Positions 48,863-49,504 of a stretch of DNA of 49,504 nt are shown piece by piece. This DNA is from SMWC01 sp964466315 (GTDB lineage: Bacteria > Pseudomonadota > Gammaproteobacteria > Steroidobacterales > Rariloculaceae): positions 1-49,504 of the forward strand of contig CAYXNS010000016.1 of assembly GCA_964466315.1 (NCBI GenBank), read 5' to 3'. Below the pieces are notes generated by a model. It was not told the DNA's origin. It did not search any database and worked only from the letters and a program-made list of their open reading frames with translations. Position numbers and translations under genes: made by a program. How positions within the stretch are numbered: position 1 is the stretch's first letter; each line of letters starts with the position of its first letter.

Positions 48863-49492
48863 TCAGGTACCGACCTCGACCAGAGCGATCTGATTGACGG
48901 CGCTGCACGCCAGCACGAGGTTGCCGTCGGGCGTCGCCATCATGTGGCGAACGACACCGCCGCCGGAAGGAATCGCCCAGGTCTGGAAATCCTCGGTTTC
49001 CGTGTCGAAGCGTACGAGCGTATTCGGCCGCGCGAAGGTCTCGACGTACCAGAGCACGTTACCTACCGACGCGATGCCGTAGGGCCGTGAACCGGATCCG
49101 CCGGGAGAGAGCCATTCCCGGACGTCGCCCGTCTCAGGGTCGAAGCGGCCGATCTGTCCGCGCGGGTAGTCCGTGTACCAGACCACGTCGTCCGGGGTGA
49201 GAGCTATGCGCCGCGGTCGCGAGGCCGGATTTGGCAACTCGTATTCGGTGATCTCGGCCGTCTCGGGGTCGATACTGCCGACACGGTTACCGCGGAAATC
49301 GACATACCACGGCACGCCCTCGGAGTTGACCTGGATGCCGTATGGGTACGTACCGGAGGTCGGGGTCGCCGAGATCGTCATCTCTTCGGTCTCGGGGACG
49401 AGCCTGCCCACATGGCCCGACTGCATCGTGAACCACAGCGTGCCCCGCTGATCGAGGATCGGCGTGTGCGGGCCGCGAGTGCCCGCCGGCAC
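48863..49492 (-). CDS. Vgb-like (streptogramin lyase family) beta-propeller, truncated at the N-terminus
   Basis: The 209-residue frame has repeats of about 45 residues typical of Vgb/SMP-30-like propellers: GTLWFTMQSGHVGRLVPETEE, GVPWYVDFRGNRVGSIDPET, VVWYTDYPRGQIGRFDPETG and VLWYVETFARPNTLVRFDTET. It starts at the window edge with GTG 49492, in the middle of the expected protein (family members are usually about 300-350 aa). A TAG (49498-49496) lies in frame two codons upstream, so the N-terminal half is either in another frame or disrupted, outside the window. Activity on streptogramin is unlikely to be the native role. Same strand and close to the DUF6152-like gene. Confidence 0.75.
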   Translation of the reverse strand: MPAGTRGPHTPILDQRGTLWFTMQSGHVGRLVPETEEMTISATPTSGTYPYGIQVNSEGVPWYVDFRGNRVGSIDPETAEITEYELPNPASRPRRIALTPDDVVWYTDYPRGQIGRFDPETGDVREWLSPGGSGSRPYGIASVGNVLWYVETFARPNTLVRFDTETEDFQTWAIPSGGGVVRHMMATPDGNLVLACSAVNQIALVEVGT

Positions 49493-49504
49493 ATGCTACT
49501 CAGC

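Noticed and set aside
1..49504. Prophage, CRISPR, toxin-antitoxin or defence island
   Set aside because: No repeats with spacers, integrase, phage structural or toxin genes were seen; the region is almost entirely housekeeping.

Overview
The window reads as a chromosomal segment of a gammaproteobacterium with a moderately GC-rich, densely packed genome. The evidence is gene order: lptC-lptA-lptB-rpoN-hpf-ptsN-rapZ, an isoaspartyl methyltransferase/rhodanese/tolC block, cca next to a uppP remnant, folB and tsaD divergent from rpsU, and a class II ribonucleotide reductase split into NrdJa and NrdJb as in Pseudomonas. A DUF6152-like exported protein beside a Vgb-like beta-propeller at the right end hints at an uncultured marine or soil lineage, but that placement is inference. 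I see no tRNA, rRNA, CRISPR array, prophage, insertion sequence or defence island.

Layout. 1-7.3 kb (+): Na/Ca antiporter end, LPS export genes lptCAB, sigma-54, hibernation factor, ptsN, rapZ and mgtE, nearly without gaps. 7.36-15.6 kb (-): a sugar-phosphate operon transcribed tkt-gap-pgk-glycerate kinase-pyk-patatin, with 4-8 nt overlaps between the later genes. 15.7-19.5 kb: cpdA and a TraB/GumN protein (+), then rubredoxin, mpl and a membrane protein (-). 19.6-24.9 kb: rnd, adk, a PPi-dependent phosphofructokinase and a proton-pumping pyrophosphatase. 25-27.5 kb: a PAS-GGDEF-EAL protein. 27.9-31.6 kb: isoaspartyl methyltransferase, a broken rhodanese, tolC and hldE. 31.7-35.7 kb: the nrdJ operon with a promoter, NrdR boxes and terminator, divergent from a sigma-32-driven small heat-shock gene. 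35.9-41.6 kb: an HtrA protease, an NDUFA9-like protein, a lipoprotein aminopeptidase, cca and an outer-membrane protein. 41.5-47 kb: a uppP remnant, a MidA-like methyltransferase, pteridine reductase, an S41 protease, folK, folB and tsaD. 47.1-49.5 kb: rpsU, yqeY, the DUF6152-like gene and a truncated Vgb-like gene.

The metabolic theme is central carbon and phosphate energy. The PPi-PFK uses or makes PPi, the membrane PPase couples PPi to a proton gradient, adenylate kinase balances AMP, and the tkt/gap/pgk/pyk operon carries the rest of the path, with glycerate entering through an embedded glycerate kinase.

The most unusual items are: a 53-residue basic protein gene fitted with 4-nt gaps on both sides between nrdJa and nrdJb; the uppP and rhodanese remnants inside otherwise conserved neighbourhoods; an adenylate kinase with a half-lost zinc lid; a ptsN reading frame with no canonical start codon near its N-terminus; and a REP-like palindrome family next to the patatin and hldE genes. 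I found no clear candidate for a wholly new multi-gene system. The nrdJ-embedded small gene is the best lead.
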